A stretch of DNA of 22,300 nt from a virus, in IMG/VR virus record IMGVR_UViG_3300019093_000068, positions 1 through 22,300 of that record. One strand, written 5' to 3'. The notes below the pieces were generated by a model. The model did no database searches. It worked only from the letters and a program-made list of their open reading frames with translations, and had not been told where the DNA came from. The position numbers were made by a program, and so were the translations under genes. Of the stretch, positions 7,570 to 14,427 are shown piece after piece; within the stretch, counting starts at the first letter, position 1; each line of letters begins with the position of its first letter.

Positions 7570-8763
7570 TTAAAAATCTGCCTTAGGTTTAAGTGCTTGG
7601 CTCAACGCCTGTCTTTCTATAACTGTCTTACCACCAATGGTATTCACATTATTGTTATTGATAAAGCCAGTTTTTTGAGTTGTACGATCATTGGTATTGG
7701 TTAATTTATGGCGAACAGCGTCCTCCACTTTGATCCAACGAGCACCGTCATATCTAAACAATCTATTTGGTGCAAAATCAGTTCTTAAATAATAGTCATT
7801 GAGGTATGGATTGGCTGGAAAATTTACACCGTGACCAAAATCATAACCATTGGGTGGAAATCCATCACCTAACAAATATCCCACATATCCACTTCTAACA
7901 GCACGACCATGTATTCGACTAGTATCAAGCCCCATACTGCTAGCATCAGGCGGAGTCATGTTGTCATCTACTGTTTCTAATATGGGATTACCATTGGTAG
8001 GATCAATGGCCAATGTGTAAAATTGTCTAGTTTCATATCCACTTAACGGAGTATCTGCTTCGGCCTGTGTTATGATAGCATCATTGATTTCTAATTCTCT
8101 ACTTTTAGTACTTAATACACTACGTAAGGTTTGATTTGTAGGATCACCATTAGCATCAGCAATAGGTTGATCTAGTATGTCGGCAAACTGTTGAGAGTCT
8201 GTAATTTTCTTAAGCTTTAATCTATATAAATGTGGCCACCAAGTAATGCTATACCCTTCACTGGCTCTGCTAACGTCCTCAATAACAAAGTATCTTGGCA
8301 GGGCAATATTATAATCGTTTAGAGCAAATTCATCTTTTAGGTGAGGCATTTCAACTACATCACCACTGATTGGTTTACGTCCTATGGTCTGAATCCAGTC
8401 GTTAATATGTACAGTGGCAAACACGGTGTCGTTGTCAATGAACAAGCCAAATTGGCTGAGATTAAAGTCTAAGTTTTGTACATTATAATGACCTCTAATC
8501 TTATAGATGCTAGGGTCATACTTTCTATCTCTATTTTCTAATAGGAGTAAATCTTGTATTTGAGTAGGGTCATATGTGGGATTGACACCATCTTTGGTAT
8601 AAAATGGAGTGGCAGCACTGGCATTTTCTGCTGAACTTTTTACACCCAAATATTTGTGTAAGTAGAAATCAGTACCACCAATGGCAAACATTTCACTGAT
8701 CTGACGATCTATGAATTTATAATCGTTTCCTCGTTCTGGACGGTAAAGGCTAAGTCTAGGCAT
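7570..8763 (-). CDS. gp14: Neck protein gp14-like
   Basis: gp14 forms, with gp13, the neck that closes the filled head and docks the tail. Recognisable parts are FIDRQISEMFAIGGTDFYLHKYLG near the start (shown here as 20-odd residues split: FIDRQISEMF and AIGGTDFYLHKYLG), LENRDRKYDPSIYKIRGHYN, LSQFGLFIDNDTVFA, ISGDVVEMPHL and YFVIEDVSRASEGYSITWWP. The last three correspond to the gp14 beta domain. The protein has about 397 residues against 256 in T4; extra sequence includes a C-terminal module YYLRTDFAPNRLFRYDG, then ARWIKVED. ATG 8763 (MPRLSLYRPERG) leaves a 40-base gap to gp13. In-frame ATG 8805 and GTG 8817 are alternatives overlapping gp13; none has a good ribosome site. The TAA is followed as TAATG by a five-codon stub. 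Confidence 0.7.
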   Translation of the reverse strand: MPRLSLYRPERGNDYKFIDRQISEMFAIGGTDFYLHKYLGVKSSAENASAATPFYTKDGVNPTYDPTQIQDLLLLENRDRKYDPSIYKIRGHYNVQNLDFNLSQFGLFIDNDTVFATVHINDWIQTIGRKPISGDVVEMPHLKDEFALNDYNIALPRYFVIEDVSRASEGYSITWWPHLYRLKLKKITDSQQFADILDQPIADANGDPTNQTLRSVLSTKSRELEINDAIITQAEADTPLSGYETRQFYTLAIDPTNGNPILETVDDNMTPPDASSMGLDTSRIHGRAVRSGYVGYLLGDGFPPNGYDFGHGVNFPANPYLNDYYLRTDFAPNRLFRYDGARWIKVEDAVRHKLTNTNDRTTQKTGFINNNNVNTIGGKTVIERQALSQALKPKADF

Positions 8764-8780
8764 ATGATATTTAGCAGCTG

Positions 8781-8787
8781 ATAAATA
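8781..8787 (+). promoter_or_regulatory. T4-type late promoter of gp13
   Basis: GATAAATA (octamer ending 8787) lies in the short gap between divergent gp14 and gp13. Spacing predicts a start near 8793, right at the GGGAGA ribosome site (8792-8797) of gp13. The surrounding 20 bases (8768-8787) are a nearly exact palindrome with TAAATA on both strands around CAGCTG, so a weaker minus-strand octamer faces gp14. Confidence 0.55.
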
Positions 8788-8803
8788 TACTGGGAGAACT
8801 AAC

Positions 8804-9577
8804 ATGGCGCCAGACACTACTATTGTTCAAGAAAGAGAAAACGTTTACAGATATTGTAAAGCCATGTTGGGTGATGGCATGGTTGATGTGGAATTGGACC
8901 CAATTCATTATGAAACTGCATTGAATAAAGCATTGGCCAAATTTAGACAACGTAGCAGTAATAGCGTAGAAGAAGGTTATTATTTTTTAGAATTTAAGAT
9001 GGATACAAATGACTATATTCTACCAAAAGAAATAGTTGAAGTACGTAGTGTTTATCGTAGAACCATTGGTTCAAGAACAGCAGGTGGTAGTGGCGGTACT
9101 AATTTTGAACCATTTAACCTAGCTTATACAAATACATATTTGTTGAACAGTACCATGTTAGGCGGTATAGCCACATATGAAATGTTTGCAGGATATCAAA
9201 AATTAGTAGGGCGTATGTTTGGTGCTTTCATTGAGTTTCAATGGATGCCAACTAGTCATACATTGAGAATTTTACAGAGACCCTATGGTGAGGGTGAGCA
9301 AATTTTAATCAGAGGATATAATTACAGACCAGATGATCACTTGCTCAAAGATACCTATGCTGCACAATGGTTCAAAGACTATACATTGGCCACATGCAAG
9401 GTAATTTTAGGTGAAGCACGTAGTAAGTTTGGTCAAATAGCAGGCCCAGGTGGAGCAGGTGGATTGAATGGAACCGATTTAAAATCAGCTGGTAAAGAAG
9501 AAGTTGAAAAGTTAGAAAAAGATCTTGATATGTTTATTGGCGGTGCAAGAGAAGGTTATTATTTCGTCATTGGTTGA
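8804..9577 (+). CDS. gp13: Neck protein gp13-like
   Basis: A 257-residue homologue of T4 gp13 (309 residues), which sits under the portal and, with gp14, completes the head. The N-terminal helix pattern (YCKAMLGDGMVDVELDPIHY, then LNKALAKFRQR) parallels the gp13 start. The C-terminal part also fits: a helix around ATCKVILGEARSKFGQ, a Gly-rich turn GPGGAGGLNGTDL, an acidic helix with EEVEKLEKDL, and a last FVIG close to gp13's FGILVG. The start ATG 8804 is supported by GGGAGA and a late octamer just upstream. It points away from gp14, whereas in T4 genes 13 and 14 run in the same direction; the three-gene gp14-gp15-Nudix unit has been inverted relative to it. Confidence 0.8.
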   Translation: MAPDTTIVQERENVYRYCKAMLGDGMVDVELDPIHYETALNKALAKFRQRSSNSVEEGYYFLEFKMDTNDYILPKEIVEVRSVYRRTIGSRTAGGSGGTNFEPFNLAYTNTYLLNSTMLGGIATYEMFAGYQKLVGRMFGAFIEFQWMPTSHTLRILQRPYGEGEQILIRGYNYRPDDHLLKDTYAAQWFKDYTLATCKVILGEARSKFGQIAGPGGAGGLNGTDLKSAGKEEVEKLEKDLDMFIGGAREGYYFVIG

Positions 9578-9584
9578 TTAATAT

Positions 9585-9613
9585 TTGACTTATTTGTTAA
9601 ATTACTTTATTAT
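9585..9613 (+). promoter_or_regulatory. Sigma70-like promoter of dNMP kinase
   Basis: TTGACT (9585-9590) and TATTAT (9608-9613) each match five of six consensus bases and are 17 bp apart. Predicted transcription starts near 9620, one base before the AGGAG of the next gene. There is no late octamer in this gap, in line with the early role of the kinase in T4. Confidence 0.55.
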
Positions 9614-9631
9614 TACAAAAAGGAGACTTTT

Positions 9632-10243
9632 GTGATAATTGGTATTTGTGGTTTTATTGGCAGCGGCAAGGATACTATAGCAGATTATCTAGTAAATTTT
9701 CATGAATTTAAACGTGAAAGTTTTGCTAATTCATTGAAAGATGCTGTTTCAGCTGTATTCGGTTGGGATAGAGATATGTTAGAAGGTAGAACAAAACAAA
9801 GTAGAGAGTGGCGTGAACAGGTAGATCCTTGGTGGGCTAGTCGATTGAATATGCCTAATCTTACTCCTAGATGGGTATTACAATTTTGGGGTACTGAAGT
9901 CTGTCGTAAAGCGTTTAATGATGATATTTGGATTGCCAGTTTAGAAAATAAATTAAAAAATACCACTGACAATGTGGTAATTAGTGACTGTAGATTTCCA
10001 AATGAAATATCAGCTATTAAAGGTGCAGGCGGCACTGTAGTTTGGGTACAAAGAGGGGAGTTACCTAGCTGGTATTCCTTGGCCTTGGCAGCTAATAATG
10101 GCAATATAGAGAAACAAAAGCAATTAGAAAGTTTAAAAATTCATGCTAGTGAGTGGAGTTGGGTTGGTACTGATTTTGATCTTGTCATAGATAACAATGA
10201 TAGTGTTGAAGATTTGTATCGTCGAGTTGAAGTTTTAATTTAA
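9632..10243 (+). CDS. gp1: Deoxynucleoside monophosphate kinase (T4 gene 1 type)
   Basis: A 203-residue P-loop kinase that phosphorylates dNMPs to dNDPs to feed phage DNA synthesis. The Walker A motif is ICGFIGSGKDT (Gly7, Lys13), the form found in T4 gp1 and its relatives. Later motifs include FANSLKDAVSAVFGWDRDML, PRWVLQFWGTEVCR and NVVISDCRFPNE, where VISDCRFPNE is highly typical of this family's Walker B region. Length is close to, but shorter than, the T4 enzyme (241). The start is GTG 9632, chosen because AGGAG (9621-9625) lies six bases upstream. It is a nucleotide-metabolism gene embedded between neck and sheath genes and appears to have its own sigma70-like promoter. Confidence 0.9.
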   Translation: MIIGICGFIGSGKDTIADYLVNFHEFKRESFANSLKDAVSAVFGWDRDMLEGRTKQSREWREQVDPWWASRLNMPNLTPRWVLQFWGTEVCRKAFNDDIWIASLENKLKNTTDNVVISDCRFPNEISAIKGAGGTVVWVQRGELPSWYSLALAANNGNIEKQKQLESLKIHASEWSWVGTDFDLVIDNNDSVEDLYRRVEVLI

Positions 10244-10300
10244 AACGGTGAGTTTTATTAGTTAGTTTTAAACCCAAACTCAAAGATTTTCTCCATTTAC

Positions 10301-10308
10301 TATAAATA
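10301..10308 (+). promoter_or_regulatory. T4-type late promoter of tail sheath
   Basis: An exact TATAAATA octamer, the T4 late consensus, lies 30 bases before the gp18 ATG. The predicted start is near 10314 and leaves a leader of about 25 bases holding AGGAG (10324-10328). The 57 bases between the kinase stop and this octamer contain no gene; a weak inverted repeat (GAGTTT ... AAACTC) is there but has no T-run. Confidence 0.75.
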
Positions 10309-10338
10309 CAATGAGTAAGATTTAGGAGAAATCGAACA

Positions 10339-13300
10339 ATGGCCCAATTAAATTCACCAGGCGTAGCCGTAACAGTTATTGACGAAAGTTTTTATGCTCC
10401 AGCAGCACCAAGTACAGTACCATTTATCCTTGTAGCTTCAGAAGAAAACAAGCAAAACGGTGCTAATTCTGGTATTGCCACAGGCACATTAAAATCTAAT
10501 GCAGGTAAAGCATACTTAATTACAAGTCAGCGTGATCTAGCAGATACATTTGGAACACCAATATTTAAGACTGATGCTAACAGTAATCCAATTCATGCAG
10601 GTGAACAAAATGAATATGGTTTACAAGCAGCATATAGTTTATTAGGTGTTAGTAATAGAGCATATGTAGTTAGAGCAGACATTGATCTTAAAGCGTTAAA
10701 TGCTAAGGCTGAAGCCCCAACTGCTGAACCAGAAAGTGGCACGTATTGGTTAGATACTGCCAATAGTCATTGGGGTATTTTTGAATGGAATAATGCTCCT
10801 AGATCTAATAAACTTGGTCAAAAGTTTGCACCAAAAACTCCTATAGTTATTACAGACACTGCCAAAGTTGTCGATTATGCAGATGGTGATTATACACCAA
10901 AGGCATCAGTTGGCGTTATTGGTGATTATGCAATTGTAAGTTTAATGGACTTAAACACTGACTATAACGGTTCAGATGTATTGTATTTTAAGAGTCCAGG
11001 AAATGGCACAAGAATTGATGCTGGAACATGGGTAGTTGTAGGTAGTGAGGATTGGACACTTAGCTGGCCAGTAATAGTTTCAACTCAATCAAATGCTCTT
11101 GCACTTCGCAATCAAACTTTAAGTGTAAATGGCCAACCAAACATCACTTTTTTAGAAACAGATCAGCCAGGCACCATAACTTTAAACGAAGTAGCTGCAA
11201 AAATCAATGCTAATTTTGAAGATAACGGAGTTATCGCTTTAGTAAGAAATGGTGTAATAGAATTTTATGCATTAAATCGTCAATCATTTACAATTTCAGG
11301 TAGTGCATGTGCCGCATTAGGATTTGCACCAGGAACATATTCCCCAGTAACTTTGGCAATTCAACCATTGACCAATGCTCCAGAATTTGCTCCAGTTTTT
11401 GTAAGTGGAGTTACTCCAGGCACCAATGAAGGAGCCAGAACAGGCAGTGTTTGGATTAGAACTACTGAGCCTAAAGGCGGTGCAAAATTAGCCATAAAGA
11501 AATATAATACAGTAACAGAATCTTTTGATAAAGTTGTAGCTCCTTTATATGCCAGTGGTCATGCTGCAATTTTTGGATTAGATAGAAGTGGCGGCGGCGC
11601 AAATATTGCTGCTGGCACAGTATATTGTCAAACAAATACCACCGAAGTAGAAAGTGACATTGGGCCTTACGTTGCCGATTTTAGATTATTTAGAAAATCA
11701 ATGCAAGGGCCAAATAGTATTACTAGTAAGAAGATTGTTGATGGTTGGCATAATAGTACAGGTCAACATTCTATAAATATTAGAGAAGGTTTAGTTGGTT
11801 CAGCTAGTTTATCTAACATTGTTAATGTAGAATTTGGATTACTCAATAATGCAAGTGATGCAGATACAATTGCTGGAGCTATCAATGCTGCTGGTCTTGA
11901 GAATATTGAAGTTAGCGTTGATGCACAAAGAAGAATCATTATTAGCCATAAATATGGCGGTGATTTTAGAATTGGTGAAGGGGAGAACGGATTTTTAAGT
12001 GCATTAGGTTTTACTGATAATAAGAATGTTTATGACGCCAATGGCGTCGATGCGGATATTCAGTATACAGTAAGTTTATGGGAACCATTAAGATTTACTG
12101 CTAGTAAAGATAGTCCTTCAACATTGACAACAAATGGTACATTATGGTATAGCAGTGTTATTGATGAAATAGATCTTTTAATTCATAATGGCAATAATTG
12201 GGTTGGTTATGCTCATCCATCCAGTCCATATTATAATGCAACCGATGACAAAAAGACAGACCCAATGGGCCCAATAGTTAGTGCAACTGTTCCATTAACA
12301 CAAAGCGATAAAACAAGTTTACGTAATGGTGACTTATGGGTTGATACTAGTGATTTAGAAAACTTCCCTAAAATTTATAAATTTGACGAAGCTAAATCAG
12401 GACCTATTGCTAAGAAATGGGTTGAATTAGATGTCACAGATCAAAATACACAGGATGGTGTTTTGTTCCATGATGCACGTTATAATACTACTGGAATGAA
12501 CAGTGACATGCCAGGCGACGTCGTTGACTTATTAGTCAGTGATTATGTTGACTATGATGCTCCAGATCCTGCACTATATCCAAAAGGCATGTTGCTATGG
12601 AATCTACGTAGAAGTGGATTTAATGTTAAGAAATTTGTACATAATTATGTTAATATTGATGATAACAACGTAAGATATGAAGACGAATCAATGGCTGGTT
12701 ATTATCCACATCGTTGGATTACAGTAAGTGGTAACCAAGACAATGGCTGTGGTTCATTTGGTCGCAAAGCACAACGTAAAGTTGTAGTACAAGCGTTACA
12801 GGCCACAATTAACAGTGCAACAGATATCCGTGAAGAAGCAAGAGTGTTTAATTTAATTGCTTGCCCAGGATACCCAGAGTTAATTGGCGAAATGATCACA
12901 TTAAACTTTGATCGTGCTTTAACAGCATTTGTGGTTGGAGATACACCAGCAAGATTATTACCAGATGCTACAAGCTTGATGGCATGGGGTAATAATTTAC
13001 GTTTAGCAGTAGAGGACAATGATATTGGAGCCCCAAGTTATGATGAATATATGGCTATGTTCTATCCATGGGGATTTAGCAGTGACAATTTAGGAAATAA
13101 CATTGTAGTGCCTCCAAGTCATATGATGCTAAGAACTATTGCATTAAGTGATAATGTAAGCTATCCATGGTTTGCCCCAGCTGGAACAAGACGTGGTGGT
13201 ATTACAAATGCTACAAGTGTAGGTTATATTGATAGTGAAGGTGAGTTTAAAGTTACTGCATTAAATAACGGCCAAAGAGATACATTGTATGATGTAAAGA

Positions 13301-13692
13301 TTAATCCAATTACATTCTTCACAGGTGTAGGATTAGTCAATTACGGTCAGAAAACTCGTGCTAAGAATGCCAGTGCATTAGATCGTATCAATGTAGCAAG
13401 GTTAATTGTTTATATGCGCAGACAGTTAGATATTATTGCTAAACCATATGTGTTTGAGCCAAATGACAAGATTACAAGAGATGAAATTAAGAACAGTGTT
13501 GAAAGTTTCTTACTTGAGTTAGTTGGTCAACGGGCATTATATGACTATGTTGTAGTTTGTGATGATTCTAATAATACCAGTGCAAGAATTGATAAGAATG
13601 AGTTGTATGTTGACGTGGCCATAGTACCAGTTAAGGCTGTTGAATTTATCTACATACCACTACGCATAAAGAGTACTGGTGGTCTAAAATAA
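10339..13692 (+). CDS. gp18: Contractile tail sheath protein gp18, enlarged
   Basis: gp18 forms the helical sheath that contracts to drive the tube through the cell envelope. The N-terminus is typical (LNSPGVAVTVIDES), with LITSQRDLADTFGTP and EYGLQAAYSLLGVSNRAYVVR following as in T4-like sheaths. The C-terminal third (VARLIVYMRRQLDIIAKPYV, then YIPLRIKS) is the conserved sheath core. At 1117 residues it is far longer than T4 gp18 (659). The middle holds inserted beta-type modules that start with Gly-x-x-Trp (Trp137, 372, 603, 667: GTYWLDT, GSVWIRT, GTLWYSS, GDLWVDT), probably exposed on the tail surface. It is preceded by an exact late octamer and AGGAG, and followed by the tube gene. Confidence 0.93.
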   Translation: MAQLNSPGVAVTVIDESFYAPAAPSTVPFILVASEENKQNGANSGIATGTLKSNAGKAYLITSQRDLADTFGTPIFKTDANSNPIHAGEQNEYGLQAAYSLLGVSNRAYVVRADIDLKALNAKAEAPTAEPESGTYWLDTANSHWGIFEWNNAPRSNKLGQKFAPKTPIVITDTAKVVDYADGDYTPKASVGVIGDYAIVSLMDLNTDYNGSDVLYFKSPGNGTRIDAGTWVVVGSEDWTLSWPVIVSTQSNALALRNQTLSVNGQPNITFLETDQPGTITLNEVAAKINANFEDNGVIALVRNGVIEFYALNRQSFTISGSACAALGFAPGTYSPVTLAIQPLTNAPEFAPVFVSGVTPGTNEGARTGSVWIRTTEPKGGAKLAIKKYNTVTESFDKVVAPLYASGHAAIFGLDRSGGGANIAAGTVYCQTNTTEVESDIGPYVADFRLFRKSMQGPNSITSKKIVDGWHNSTGQHSINIREGLVGSASLSNIVNVEFGLLNNASDADTIAGAINAAGLENIEVSVDAQRRIIISHKYGGDFRIGEGENGFLSALGFTDNKNVYDANGVDADIQYTVSLWEPLRFTASKDSPSTLTTNGTLWYSSVIDEIDLLIHNGNNWVGYAHPSSPYYNATDDKKTDPMGPIVSATVPLTQSDKTSLRNGDLWVDTSDLENFPKIYKFDEAKSGPIAKKWVELDVTDQNTQDGVLFHDARYNTTGMNSDMPGDVVDLLVSDYVDYDAPDPALYPKGMLLWNLRRSGFNVKKFVHNYVNIDDNNVRYEDESMAGYYPHRWITVSGNQDNGCGSFGRKAQRKVVVQALQATINSATDIREEARVFNLIACPGYPELIGEMITLNFDRALTAFVVGDTPARLLPDATSLMAWGNNLRLAVEDNDIGAPSYDEYMAMFYPWGFSSDNLGNNIVVPPSHMMLRTIALSDNVSYPWFAPAGTRRGGITNATSVGYIDSEGEFKVTALNNGQRDTLYDVKINPITFFTGVGLVNYGQKTRAKNASALDRINVARLIVYMRRQLDIIAKPYVFEPNDKITRDEIKNSVESFLLELVGQRALYDYVVVCDDSNNTSARIDKNELYVDVAIVPVKAVEFIYIPLRIKSTGGLK

Positions 13693-13698
13693 TAAATA
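13691..13698 (+). promoter_or_regulatory. Late-type promoter of tail tube
   Basis: AATAAATA overlaps the last bases of the gp18 stop. Predicted start is near 13704, followed by GGAG (13707-13710) and ATG 13721. The spacing is that of a usable T4 late promoter, giving the tube gene extra transcription beyond read-through from gp18. Confidence 0.5.
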
Positions 13699-13720
13699 AC
13701 TATAACGGAGCTTATAAATT

Positions 13721-14341
13721 ATGTCAATTGCAACATTAAATAGATTTACAGTGCCACTAGCTACAGATAGTAGTGCTAGTAGTCAAGGCACACTAATGCC
13801 AAAACTCAAGTATCGTTTTAGAATTTTATTTGAAAATTTTGGAATTAGCACACCAACAACTGAATTAACCAAACAGGTTCAAACAGCAGCTAAGCCAAAT
13901 GCACAGTTTGCAAATCAAGTTATTGAAACTTATAACAGTAAAATTAATTATGCTGGTAAAGTTACATGGCAAACTATTGCAATTACTTTGCGTGATGATG
14001 CTACTGGTGTAGTAAGTAAAATGATCGGTGAGCAAATGCAGAAACAATTCGATTTCTTTGAACAATCATCTGCAGCCAGCGGTACAGACTATAAATTCAC
14101 AATGAAAATTGAAGTATTAGATGGCGGTAATGGTATATGGAATGCTAATATTTTAGAAACTTGGGGATGTTATGGTTGTTATATTACACAAGCAAACTAT
14201 CAAAGTTTAAGCTATGCTGAAGCAACTCCGTCAACAATTGATTTAACAATTCAGCCTGATAACTGTATCCAGACTCCACAAGGTTCTGGTATTGGTGCAA
14301 ACGTTGGAAGAACTACAAGAACAATGGCCACAGGCGGTTAA
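13721..14341 (+). CDS. gp19: Tail tube protein gp19
   Basis: A 206-residue homologue of T4 gp19 (163 residues), whose hexamers stack into the inner tail tube. Typical segments are LKYRFRILFENFG (first strand of the tube fold), IETYNSKINYAGKVTWQTIA (corresponding to the 'NRKINVAGDRTF' region of T4), then FTMKIEVLDGGNG, ILETWGCYGCYIT and STIDLTIQPDNC, the final strand. It directly follows the sheath gene, as in T4. GGAG 11 bases upstream supports the start. The gene ends 14 bases before a strong terminator. Confidence 0.92.
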   Translation: MSIATLNRFTVPLATDSSASSQGTLMPKLKYRFRILFENFGISTPTTELTKQVQTAAKPNAQFANQVIETYNSKINYAGKVTWQTIAITLRDDATGVVSKMIGEQMQKQFDFFEQSSAASGTDYKFTMKIEVLDGGNGIWNANILETWGCYGCYITQANYQSLSYAEATPSTIDLTIQPDNCIQTPQGSGIGANVGRTTRTMATGG

Positions 14342-14354
14342 AAGTTCTTATTTT

Positions 14355-14380
14355 AAAAAAGGGTCTTCGGGCCCTTTTTT
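14355..14380 (+). terminator. Intrinsic terminator with UUCG loop after gp19
   Basis: An 11-bp stem (14355-14365 with 14370-14380, one G-U pair) closes a C(UUCG)G tetraloop and ends in six T. The A-run on the 5' arm makes it look bidirectional. It separates the sheath-tube unit from the next gene, which restarts from its own octamer at 14414. Confidence 0.9.
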
Positions 14381-14413
14381 ATTGACTAGTTATAATAGCA
14401 CTTTATTAAATAC

Positions 14414-14421
14414 TATAAATA
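14414..14421 (+). promoter_or_regulatory. T4-type late promoter before the tube-like gene
   Basis: An exact TATAAATA follows the terminator and ends only six bases before ATG 14428. With T4 spacing, transcription would begin at about 14427, so the mRNA would be nearly leaderless; no Shine-Dalgarno is seen. Confidence 0.65.
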
Positions 14422-14427
14422 AACTAT

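Noticed and set aside
12702-13019. 105-codon minus-strand open frame within gp18
   Set aside because: It lies fully inside the conserved sheath core; its composition shows no independent coding signal and it has no start signal.
14382-14396. TTGACT plus TATAAT before the gene at 14428
   Set aside because: The two hexamers are only three bases apart, which is not a sigma70 arrangement; the TATAAATA at 14414 is the better signal.
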